Assembly (NCBI GenBank): GCA_021018815.1 | Contig: JAITYX010000047.1 | Location: 3,481,001 to 3,545,000 of the forward strand | DNA length: 64,000 nucleotides | Direction: 5' to 3' | From: Talinum fruticosum | Lineage: Eukaryota > Streptophyta > Magnoliopsida > Caryophyllales > Talinaceae | Part shown: positions 48,384 through 58,049 of the stretch, piece by piece | Layout of the letters: the number at the start of each line of letters is the position of its first letter | How positions within the stretch are numbered: the first letter of the stretch is position 1 | Translations under genes and position numbers: made by a program | The notes under the pieces: generated by a model | What the model saw: the letters and a program-made list of their open reading frames with translations, nothing else | Database searches by the model: none | What the model was told of the DNA's origin: nothing

Positions 48384-48671
48384 TTTAAAAATTTTAAACG
48401 TAAGTATTTATTCTAAAGTAATCTAGTGAAATATACTTATCAAATATTGTTTGACTCTTTTCCATATAAAATAAATAGAAAAAAAATAATACCTTGTGTT
48501 ATTTAATTTAAAATAATATTATTATCATGATTAAAATTATATGCATCCATTAATTACATGTTAAGGCGGGATTGAATGTTTATTTTAATATCTAATATTA
48601 TTACTATGATTAAAATATATGTATCCACGAACTAGATTAAAAAACGAACGCAAGCATATATTATTTCCATG

Positions 48672-48683
48672 ATTATTTTCTTT
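48672..48683. repeat. 12-bp target-site duplication of the LINE, left (ATTATTTTCTTT)
   Basis: ATTATTTTCTTT occurs here and again exactly at 52345-52356, bordering the LINE on both sides. The word is AT-rich, but its position right next to the poly(A)-side of the element on the left and just past the last LINE-like sequence on the right supports it. Confidence 0.7.
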
Positions 48684-49011
48684 TTTTGGGTATGAAATCA
48701 GTATACCTTCATTATTGCATCAAAGGAAATCATGTCTCATGTACATAAGTCATAGGGGATATCACTATACCCTATGAAAGAAAGCCTAAAATTTTCTCTT
48801 TCAGTCCTATCTTTTTACAATGAAGAGCAACAAATTTGAGTCTACTTGTAATCCGGGTTTGGCATATCCTTATAGTTTGTAGAGGCGTCTGCGAGTATCC
48901 GTTATAGCACCCGGAGTTTCTTTCATTCCAAATCGGGGATGTAATCGTGGTTATGCATATACCAAGGATCTTATAATGGGTTTTGGTGTATCCGTGGCGG
49001 TGTAGGCCTGT

Positions 49012-49471
49012 TCAACATCTTGTATGTCTGTATATAGGTTGCCAAACTTGGTAAAGGGCTAGTACATTCCGCACTATCGTCCGATCGTATGCACATCCGT
49101 AAAATAGATGTTCATGACTTTCATTCTGGTCTAGGCATAAGAGACACACCTTAGGGAGTGCGGCAATGCGCATTTTGTGTATCCTATCTAGTGTTGTTAG
49201 TCCGCCTAGCCGGGCTCTCCGAAGCGAAGGCATGCTTGGGCGGAGTTGTACTGTCCCAAATTAACCAGGTGAGGGGCGGTTTGATAGTGTCACCTTGCAG
49301 CCATTTGTAGCCACCGGCAATAGAATAGTCTCCAGAATGATTAGCCTTCCATCCGTTGTTTGAATACCTAGGTGCAAATTCTCCTCTCGGTTTACAATCC
49401 GCCTCCAATACCGGGCGATTGAGGTATGGCTTGTACCGCCAGCAGACCCTCACCTTTGATGTACACTCCAT
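49012..49471 (-). pseudogene. LINE zf-RVT (C-terminal zinc-binding) domain
   Basis: Two overlapping frames carry the terminal domain. 49471-49184 has YKWLQGDTIKPPLTWLIWDS then TPPKHAF. 49233-49012 has LGGLTTLDRIHKMRIAALPK then CLLCLDQNESHEHLFYGCAY, with the C..C...H..H..C spacing of zf-RVT. A frameshift lies where they overlap. Confidence 0.85.
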
Positions 49472-49970
49472 GGATCCATTTTACCCATAGGCAACATTTA
49501 TCATCAATCGGGTACCATAAGTGCTTAGCTACTGCAGCTTTGTTCCAAGTTATACGAGTTCTTCACCCCTAGGCCACCTGCACTTTTGGGGTTATAGATT
49601 GTAGACCAAGCTACTGGCGGGACTTTTTGTACTCAGCAGTTTGATTCCATAGAAAGTTCCTGCAAACGTCTTCAATTTGCTTGATGACCTTTTTGGAAGG
49701 ATAAATAGGTCTGGACCAATATATATGGAGGGCCAACAAAATAGAGTTAATTAACCGTAATCTTCCGAGCGTAAGAGAGATGTCTTATTGTCCAACAATT
49801 AACTCTTCTAGTGATCTTTTCCACCAGCTGTTGGCAATCGCCGATCTTCCATTTCCTGGTGGTCAACGGTACACCCAGGTACTTTATAGGGAACTCACCC
49901 CTACAAAAGCCAGTGAGCTCAAGGATTTTTTGCTAGTTATCTCTGTTGTTCCAGCCATGAACACCGGGAC

Positions 49971-51144
49971 TTATGGGTATTTCGTTGTTAGGCCGGTAGC
50001 ATTAGAGAAATGAGCCGGTGCCTCCCTCACGGTTGCTACGGTTTGGACATGCCCCTTACAAAATATCGGTAGGTCATCAGCAAAAATCACATTAATAAGT
50101 TTCATGCTTTTGCAAAGAGGATGGAACCCGAATATCTGTTGAGCGACCTTAAAATGCAGTGTTACGGTAAGATATTCCATGCACAAGACAAAAGTAAGGG
50201 GAGACAGGATCCCCTTGTCTCGGTCCCTTCTTTCCTTGAAACCATCCATTGGATCTACCATTTATATTCGGTGTGTATGAACATGTAGTCACTGCAGTCA
50301 TGATCCATTTACTTGAATTCAACTGGGAATTTCAGTTTAAGAAGAAGGTTTTGTAAGAAGTCCCAAGAGATAGAATCATAAGCTTTTCTCGGATCTATCT
50401 TTAGCATGCATCCGGGAGACACCCGTTTCCTGTGGTAAAGTCTCACAATATCTTGGCATATCATAATATTCTGGCCTATAAGCCTGCCTTCAATGAAGGC
50501 GGATTGGTTTTCATTCACTAGGTGAGGTAGTACCTGTTTTAGCCTTGCACAACATAGCATCTTTGAGATGCATTTATAGAGTGTGTTACAGCATGCTATA
50601 GGCCTATAGTCACTGCAGTAGTTGGGTTGGGCACCTTTGGTATCAAGGTTAAGCTTGTAGCATTCCAAGTCTTGGGGTAGATGACCATCTTGGAAGAAGC
50701 CGAGGACTGCTTGAACATATGTCGTCACCAATAATGTCCCAAGCATCCTCTAAAGAAGCCATCTGCTGTAGCCATATGGGCCAGGACTTTTATAAGGGGG
50801 ATAGAGAACGGGGCCTTTTTGACATCCTCTCTTGTGAAGGGCTTAATCAATGAGATTTGTTGTGAGATACTTAGGGTCTCACCCATAGCGATTATTCCAT
50901 CATTGATTGGCTCGGTTGTGAAGGCGATCTGTCCCGGTTGATCGGCGAAAAACCGCACAAAGTGGTTTGTGACACTGGGGTAATCCCAGCACCAATCACC
51001 CTCCTCTTTTTGGAAAGAAGATATTCTATTGGCATGATGCTTGAGTTTTAAGGTATCATAGAAGAATCGTTCGTTTGAATGCCCGAGATTAAGCCAATCT
51101 TCCTTTGTTTTTGTATATAGAAACTTTCCAGCCGTTCTTTCCAC
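49971..51144 (-). pseudogene. LINE reverse transcriptase, frame-shifted
   Basis: Frames at 51144-50725, 50746-50309 and 50261-49971 together cover the pre-RT region (FVRFFADQPGQIAF), the fingers (SDYRPIACCNTLYKCISKML, then SAFIEGRLIGQNI), motif A (MLKIDPRKAYDSISWDFL) and motif C (FADDLPIFCKGH). The motif B area reads RDRDKGILSPL in one frame and PRQGDPVSPYF in the next, which shows a single-base shift. The catalytic residues remain, so the copy decayed more recently than the LINE at 6.5 kb. Confidence 0.87.
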
Positions 51145-51787
51145 ACTCTAACTGCAGCTTGTAGTTTATTCTCCATATTATGTAGAGTTGGGTCCTGTGG
51201 TCGTTGTTGGAGTTGTACATAAAGGGACTCCAGCTCATCCTTGGCTTTGGCATATTTACCTTGTATATCGGCAAATTTCTCTCTGTTTAATAGCCTCAAT
51301 AGTTGTTGTAGGTGCTTTAAGTTCTTTGAGACTTGACTCATTTCTACTGCCTCTACTAACGGGCCTCCAAGTACTCTGCACAATGTTGGTAAAGGAGGGG
51401 TCGAAGACCACATATTAAAGAACTTGAAAGGGGCTTTACCAAGTGATTGTAGTTCAAAGAACTTAATAAGGCCTGGGGTATGATCGAAGCTTCATCAAAG
51501 ATAAACACGGTTTCGCATTCGGAAAGATATCCAACCGGTTTCCATTGATAAGGACTCTGTCAATTTTGAGAAAATTCTAGATCCGAGCTTCCGCTTGTTT
51601 GTCCAAGTGTATCTACTACCACTCCATTTCATGTCATGTAGCCCAGTATTGTAGACACAATTCGAAAGTCGATAATATCCCGATAAGTAACTGGCAATCC
51701 TCCTATTCTGTCATCCATGTACAAAAGGTGGTTAAAGTCACCCATCACCATCCGGGGTGCATCCATAGTAGCCGAAATATGGCCTAT

Positions 51788-52156
51788 CTATGTCCGGAGC
51801 TCATGCCTCTCAGCCTCATCATTTGATCCATAGACAGTGCTTGAGGTAGAACCGCTTATTAGTGAAAGCATGGGTAACTTTGCAATGGATAAGTTGGGGG
51901 AGAAATCCATCACCTGTACTTGGAAGAAATTAGGTAGCCACATTAACCGGACTCTCACTCTTGGTGCCTCATGAATATTGGTGTAGCATTGCCAATCTCT
52001 AAACCGTGTAGTAATTTTAGGAACATTGCAAGCTCTTACTTTAGTCTCCACCATACCTATAAGCCCAATTTTATTCATATTGCAAAAATGAAGCACATCT
52101 CTCTGCTTATTAGGGCTGTTTAAGCCTCTCACATTCCATATTGCAATATTATCCAT
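51788..52156 (-). pseudogene. LINE endonuclease N-terminal part
   Basis: The frame starts MDNIAIWNVRGLNSPNKQRD, the characteristic start of plant LINE ORF2. IWNVRGLN is the conserved first strand of the apurinic-type endonuclease, and the catalytic Glu follows in GMVETKVR. The frame breaks before the rest of the domain, which continues in other frames toward 51200. Confidence 0.85.
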
Positions 52157-52344
52157 AAGGTAGCATACTCATCCGCCCTTCATTCCCAAGCTTCTCTCTT
52201 GGACTTGACTTGGTCTTTTACTGTCACTTGATCTTGGATCACAGTTTGTTTCTCCAGGGGCATCATATGGTCCAAAGCTACGTAGGCATTATAATGGGGT
52301 GGTTGGTGCGAGTAGCGGTCTTCTTATTTGCAGACTGCGTAGGC

Positions 52345-52356
52345 ATTATTTTCTTT
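52345..52356. repeat. 12-bp target-site duplication of the LINE, right (ATTATTTTCTTT)
   Basis: Exact copy of 48672-48683 at the 5' side of the minus-strand LINE. Confidence 0.7.
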
Positions 52357-52748
52357 AATTTAAAATAATATTATTATCATAATTTCTATAAAAAAATATT
52401 ATTATCATGATTAAAAGAAAAACGAATGGGACAACATTTCATACGAATAAAAAATTTAATTTTTAAAATTATCAAATTAAATTAAATTAGTAAACTTAGT
52501 ACTACTTGATTTTTTTTGTATATAACTGAAAATTAATTTTAATGAAATTGTTAAATTGATAAATAAAAGAATCGCATTGGCACTATTCAGTTTAACCAAA
52601 TTTACACTGAGATGCAATCATTAGAACTTAAATTCAATTTTTATTTTTCATAATAAACTAAACACGGTAACATTATTAAAGTGAATAAACATTATTTTTC
52701 TGTATTTTATCCACAAGACAATTAGTGATTAGGCAAATTTTTATTTAG

Positions 52749-53322
52749 GCAAAAGAATTTGTACAACATTTAATTTGATAACTATATAGTGATAGTTTAA
52801 TTAATTAATTTTAGTAATTAAAATTTATTTTTTACTATATAAGATCTAATAATAAAATCTTTATCTTAGATATAATATACATTATTCAAATGCATTCCCG
52901 CCTCTACAAGATTGAATAATAAAATCTTTATCTTAGATATAGTATACATAAAAATAGTAGGATTCCATAGGAAATATAATATAAGACTTCTTAGGGGCAA
53001 CAATTAGAACAAATCTAATACTATAACTGTGTTCTTTAAGAACAAAATAATTTGTACAATATTTAATTCGGTAACTATATAGTGATTGAGTTTAATTAGT
53101 TAATTTTAATAATTAAAATTTATTTTTTTACTATATAAGACCTAATAATAAAATATTTATCTTAGATATAATATATGATATTTAAATGCATTCCCGCCTT
53201 TACAAGATTTAATAATAAAATCTTTATCTTAGATATAGTATACATAAAAATAATAGGATTTCATAGGAAATAAAATATAAGACTTCTTACGGGCGATAAT
53301 TAGAACAAATCTAATAATATAA
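52749..53322. repeat. Direct duplication, unit about 290 bp, two copies
   Basis: Copy 1 (52749-53025) and copy 2 (53042-53322) share the same series of words. These include TTGTACAA(C/T)ATTTAATT, AACTATATAGTGAT, TCTTTATCTTAGATATA (twice per unit), AAATGCATTCCCGCC and ATAGGAAATA. Further along come ATAAGACTTCTTA and TTAGAACAAATCTAATA. Each copy ends in a TCTAATA word that looks like a Helitron 5' end. Differences are scattered, so the duplication is old. Confidence 0.8.
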
Positions 53323-54834
53323 TTAAAAATATTTTTTGTTTGAATTGCTCCTTGCACCATATTAAATCTCACCTAAATAACCCTGTGAAATTAGTTCCCT
53401 CCTTTTTCTATTCTTTTTTAAATTCAAACTAAATTGTTTTTATTTTATCAAAGATATTTAAAACATAATTTATGAAAAGATGATATAAATAATTAACATA
53501 ATTATTCTATTACAAAACTTTGGCAATGTTTGAAACATAATTTATGGAAAGATAATAAATGATGTTTGAAACAGAATTTATGGAATGATGATATAAATAA
53601 TTAACATATTTCTAAAGATTTTAACTTGATTTCATTAACAATAGTTAGTTAGTCATATTGAGCTAAGTTACTAATTTTTGTAAGGAGCATTCAAATATGA
53701 CATTAAAAAAATTTCTTTTCATATTTCTTTGTCGATTTTTACTTTTTCAAACATGACTAAGTTTCATAAAAAATAAAGAGATAAAAGGATAACATATTCA
53801 AAATAAAATAAAATAGTCTAAAGTGTAATTGTAGCCTTGCACATAAAATGATCTGAACAAAAAGTACCCATTTCGACTAAAAAGGTTTTGAAATATGCTA
53901 TCATCATGGGGGAGTTAGAAAATAATTATTAAGACGCCGAATTCGATATTATTTAAAACTAATTTTTAAATTTATTATTTTTAATTAATTTATATAATTT
54001 TTAAGCTGCTTCTCCATACAACATAATAAATTCCGTTCAACTTACCTTAATCTTTTTCACTAACTTAGAAATTAATCTCTCAATCTAATTTATAATATTT
54101 TTAAAAATAACTCATGTAAAAATGACTTTTAAATACTATATGATTTTTTAACTCCTTAACAAGATATGAAAACAAAAATGGGGTTCAAATATAAGTTATA
54201 TAGAATTATCTTTAAAATTCCTCAGTAAAATAATTAGTATTGTCTTATTCTCATATAGAAGAAAATGGGCAGTTAGCAATCGATAAAATTTATAGTGTAA
54301 AAAATTTTAAAATTCATAATGTAATAGAAAAGGGAGTTTAACAAAATAATAGAACTCGAATTAATTAAGATAGAACAAAATAGAAAAAGAAAAATAAATA
54401 AAATATATGATGCAAGTGGTGAAGCAAAACCATATGCTAAATTTAATGGGCCTTAAAATTTTTAATGAATAAAAAATTAGAAATATAAATAAGGAGACTC
54501 GAACTCATGAATAACAAAGTAAAATAATCCTTTTTCACTTGCCCAATTATCATCTACGATGAGACTCGGGCAACCGGTTGGGTTGGGCCGGGCCGGGCCT
54601 GCCCACTTACTTAACCGGCCGGGCTGGGCAGTAATTTTTAAATGGATCGGGTCGGGTCATGGGTCAAATGATCCTAGCCACCCAAGGCCCACCCAATTTG
54701 AGTAATTGAAGCAAATGTTAAACTTTAATACATAATGTGAAAGGTTTATGCATCGAAATCCATACAATGTATCATGTCATGATAAGATAAGAGTAGGACA
54801 ATAATAGTATATTAGAGATAATAAGAACTAAGGA

Positions 54835-55074
54835 TTAACGGATGTAATCAGAGACAACAAGAGAAGTCACAATGTGGTACACAAGATGCCCCACCTCTGG
54901 AAGAAACCCATTGTAATACAGAGCAAATAACGTTGGAAAGATTTTTCTTCCGGCAAGATCGCCGGTAGCTCCTATAATTGCTATACAAAGTGATGGTGTA
55001 TTAGCATCTTCAATGGCAGAGTTAATGGAATGTATTTCTAATAAGACTGAAAGGACAACATCTTGTAATTCCAT
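54835..55074 (-). pseudogene. Captured glucose-6-phosphate dehydrogenase exon fragment (plastid G6PD4-like)
   Basis: The minus strand encodes TPSLCIAIIGATGDLAGRKI then FPTLFALYYNGFLPE, the N-terminal NADP-binding start of plant plastidic G6PDH. GATGDLA is the Rossmann phosphate-binding motif, and the GAT variant is closer to the G6PD4 type than to the GASGDLA of other isoforms (from memory). After FLPE comes CCAGAG|GTGGGG, so the homology stops at an exon-intron border and the following residues (VGHLVYHIV) are translated intron. The piece was therefore taken from genomic DNA, not from a spliced transcript. It has no other exons nearby and cannot make an enzyme. Confidence 0.8.
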
Positions 55075-55880
55075 AATCGGACTACAATACTTGCATTAAT
55101 CAAGCTGGAAGGACATATAATTCCACATTTCAAAACACCACGAGTATGAAAGCAAAATAAGCAATCTATAATTAAAATATAAATTGTACTTATAAGTCTA
55201 AGTCACATTCAATGTATTGATTATCATCTAAATACATCCGAGAAAGACCAGATTCAAAAATTAGAATAATGTTCACTCATAGTCTCACACTCTTATGCTG
55301 AGCATAGGCATATAATAGCTTATCCGAGCATAGTGCAATAAAAAGAAATTGGAATTTCCTTACACGAGCCTCGTTCCACCAATAAAACAGCAATCCTCCG
55401 ATAATTTACTAATGAACTAGAGGTCATAGCATCATCAATATCTCATAGATTCCCTTCAAATTTTCCAACATCATATATTTGCTTGAAAATTAAGAGATAT
55501 TTATCTTATGATCTCCGCTCCACGGCACCCCCACCCCACCCCACCCCACCAAAAAACGAGAAAATTCAAATTGCAAAATTCAAAACTAATGTCAGCTAGC
55601 ATCCGAATATCTAATGTAGTAAAAGAGAGAGAAATTAGAAATATCATTGAGTATACATATCACCGGATAGAGTAAGCATATGCCGAGAAAAAGAGAGAAG
55701 GGGATGGGAAAAAACCCGGCTAAAAGCACGGTGAAAGACGAGGGTATCTTTGCCTTTGACTTGTTGAATGAGATTAGGGATTTTCTCTAAAAAGGTGTCG
55801 CGGCAAAGTGAAGGGAACCGGCTATATGGCCATCGTAGCTCCTCTCGTCATCCCTAAAATTCCCAAAATTTGGGTTTCGA

Positions 55881-55882
<2 letters not shown>

Positions 55883-55926
<44 letters not shown>

Positions 55927-56012
55927 TTGATGCACCCACGACGAAAGAAGAGCGACGGTGACGAAAAGGCTTCCGGCTTCGGTTCACCGGCGAGATGGCG
56001 GAAGACGACGAC

Positions 56013-56043
<31 letters not shown>

Positions 56044-56060
56044 AGGGAGGAGGGGATGGT
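55883..56060. repeat. (GA)n microsatellites
   Basis: GA runs at 55883-55924 and 56013-56060 are separated by about 85 bases of GC-richer DNA. Open frames here read Arg-Glu or Ser-Leu repeats and are artefacts. Confidence 0.95.
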
Positions 56061-57029
56061 GCAGCAGACAAAACACGATGGACAGAGAGAGAGAGACAGA
56101 GCGTGTGAGAGTATGAGAGTTGGGGAAGCGAGCACAAACACGGTGGCCCGATACCCGTGCGAGTCCGAGCCCGAAAATTCACTTAATTGGCGGCCCATTT
56201 CATACCCAGTCCATTTAAGTTATCAAATGGGTTTTGACCCTATTTTTCAGGCCACCTAAATAAACCCATTGGACACCCTCGTCCAACGTCCGAGTCTAAT
56301 CTACGGAATACTTTTTTGCCTTAATTTAGTTGATATATATATATATATTGGGCAAAATGGGAGCCACGGGCCACATTGGCCCCATTTAACTTTGCCCCTA
56401 ACTATCATATCTCAACAATAATATTTTTCTGAAATGTTATTATACGCCATTATCTAAATAACATTAATAGAATATTTTCTTTTAACTTTAATAGTAAGAT
56501 ACATTGTTAAAAGAAATTTTCTATATATTATCATTAAATATAAAATATTATGTACCTTTAGCTAGATAATATTAATAGAATATTAATAAAATTAAAACTA
56601 TAAGTTTAGTTAATATTAAATAGTCTAGATGAAAATTTTCAATAATAATTATTATAAGAAAATGTGGTAAAATTATTGTATTTACTTTTATAGGTCATAT
56701 TTAGTAAAATTTTTATCTTGTAAGATTGGAGATGGATGTACTACAACATGAGTGATTCAACACCTATTTGTCAATTTTTTAAAAAAATTGAATAAAAATT
56801 TTTAAAAATTTTTCAAGGAAACTGTTAAAAATTAATGAATATTCAATAAATTTCATAAAATTTTGAATGGGATATCTTTAAAAAAATTTGAATCTATTGT
56901 CTAAGTTCTTCACAAATGATAAAAACGGGCTCGGTTTGCTAATATTTAATAAATTAAACGTCTTATCTTTCAATAACTATTTTCTTTAATTTAAAACCCG
57001 TAATAAGGCACGGGCGCAAACTAGTATAT

Positions 57030-57690
57030 AATAAAATCAATGGAGATAAGCCAATCCAAATCACTTAGAGTGAATTTGCATTGAATATTCTAATCAACTA
57101 ATTTGACATAATATATAATCAGTGATTTGGAGATAATTTGATCCAAAGTAGACAATATGGGCAGATTTGGATTGAGTACTCCGATATAATAGGTCATATA
57201 TGGATCAGATTTTCGAATCAAAATATTCAATGGATCATATTTGGATTGTGTAGATTCAATTTAGATGATCTATTGCCAATATTTTTTTAAATATTAATAA
57301 TCATCGTTGATTTCCAAAAAGCAGTTTTACAAAATGGTAAAACTAAGGCACAAAAAAATTATTGAATTTGTACTACTACCTCTTTGCAACTCCTCTTCCT
57401 GTTTTAGAATCTTCTAAAACATCGTTCTCTCTAAATCTCATAATCGGCTTTCCTCTACTTACACCCCGCATCTATTGCCAATATTATACACATCTAAGTA
57501 GCAAAGAAGGAACCATTATAAATTAGGTTGAGGAAGTCGATAATTTGTCATAGAAAGGTTCTACAAACATATTGTGATACTTAATCAAGTTAAATGGTAA
57601 ACGAAGCCTAAAAAACGTAAAAATATTTACCTATATGTAATTAATAAATTTTTCTTTATTTTTTAAATTAGAAAATGGAATTACTCAAAT
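57030..57690. other. Gene-free AT-rich DNA upstream of the aminotransferase gene
   Basis: No coding region, RNA gene or repeat boundary was recognised. GATTTGGATTGAGTA-like words recur at 57050-57260, and the distal promoter of the next gene may lie here. Confidence 0.35.
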
Positions 57691-57959
57691 TGAAATCCGT
57701 CAAACTAAACTGAATAGTAGCAATCCGTACAAAACGATAGTATAATAATAACAGGGCATCTGTGAAATGGGAATAATTGGACTTGTTCTTTCACAAACGA
57801 GTTGTTGCTCCTCCACTAAGACTAACTGACTGCTATGAAATAAATAACGATTAGCACCAAAAAAATGAATATAATTAACGCTTAATGAACACGTAAGAGG
57901 GAAAAAGGAATTAAAAAAATTCCGAAAATAGAAAAATACTGTGCCGCTTCCAAAATTAA

Positions 57960-58049
57960 TCAGAGCAAGAAGAAGATAAGGTGAGGAAGAGAGGGAGGAG
58001 AAGACCAGAGGAGAAATAGAGAGAAAAAGGGTAGAACTTGGAAGGAAAA
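57960..58049 (+). promoter_or_regulatory. Purine-rich 5' untranslated leader of the aminotransferase gene
   Basis: A GA-rich stretch (AGAGCAAGAAGAAG, GAGGAAGAGAGGGAGG) leads directly to the ATG at 58050. Purine-rich or pyrimidine-rich leaders are common in plant genes. The transcription start was not fixed. Confidence 0.45.

Larger units (their letters stand above)
48684..52344 (-). mobile_element. LINE retrotransposon (plant L1 type), 5'-truncated, with 12-bp target duplication
   Basis: On the minus strand the order is endonuclease start at 52156, more endonuclease and linker, reverse transcriptase at about 50750-49970, zf-RVT at 49471-49012, and a short A tail at the left end. Upstream of the endonuclease ATG there are 190 bases with stops in all frames, probably the end of ORF1, so most of ORF1 is missing. 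Motif A (KIDPRKAYDSISWDFL) and motif C (VIFADDLPIFCKG) are intact; motif B is frame-shifted. The element is bordered by ATTATTTTCTTT on both sides. It is younger than the Helitron-like DNA it interrupts. Confidence 0.88.
54558..56290. repeat. GGGCC/CGGG-rich blocks flanking the G6PDH fragment
   Basis: A block with CCGGTTGGGTTGGGCCGGGC, ACCGGCCGGG and GGATCGGGTCGGGTC is at 54560-54660. A second block with GGCCCGATACCCG, GAGTCCGAGCCCG, GGCGGCCCATTTC and AAACCCATTGGAC is at 56140-56290. AGACTCGG(G/A)C lies at 54560 and, inverted, at about 56289-56298. ATCTACG flanks both, at about 54551 and 56301. This might be a hAT-like element nested in the Helitron, but the terminal match is short and off by one base. 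Confidence 0.35.
53310..57024 (+). mobile_element. Candidate non-autonomous Helitron with captured G6PDH exon
   Basis: The 5' end is A|TCTAATAATATAATTAAAA. The 3' end has a hairpin, CCCGT-AATAAGGC-ACGGG (56997-57014), six bases, and CTAG|T (57021-57024). Insertion between A and T, a 5' TC, and a 3' CTAG about ten bases after a short GC hairpin are the Helitron rules. No Rep/helicase is present, so the element is non-autonomous. Inside lie a glucose-6-phosphate dehydrogenase exon fragment, GA microsatellites and two blocks rich in GGGCC and CCGG. That these two ends belong to the same element is inference; nested elements could also give this picture. Confidence 0.55.

Noticed and set aside
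55787..56259. Three overlapping open frames of 114-131 codons on both strands
   Set aside because: They are driven by GA/CT microsatellites (Ser-Leu or Arg-Glu repeats) with no conserved domain.
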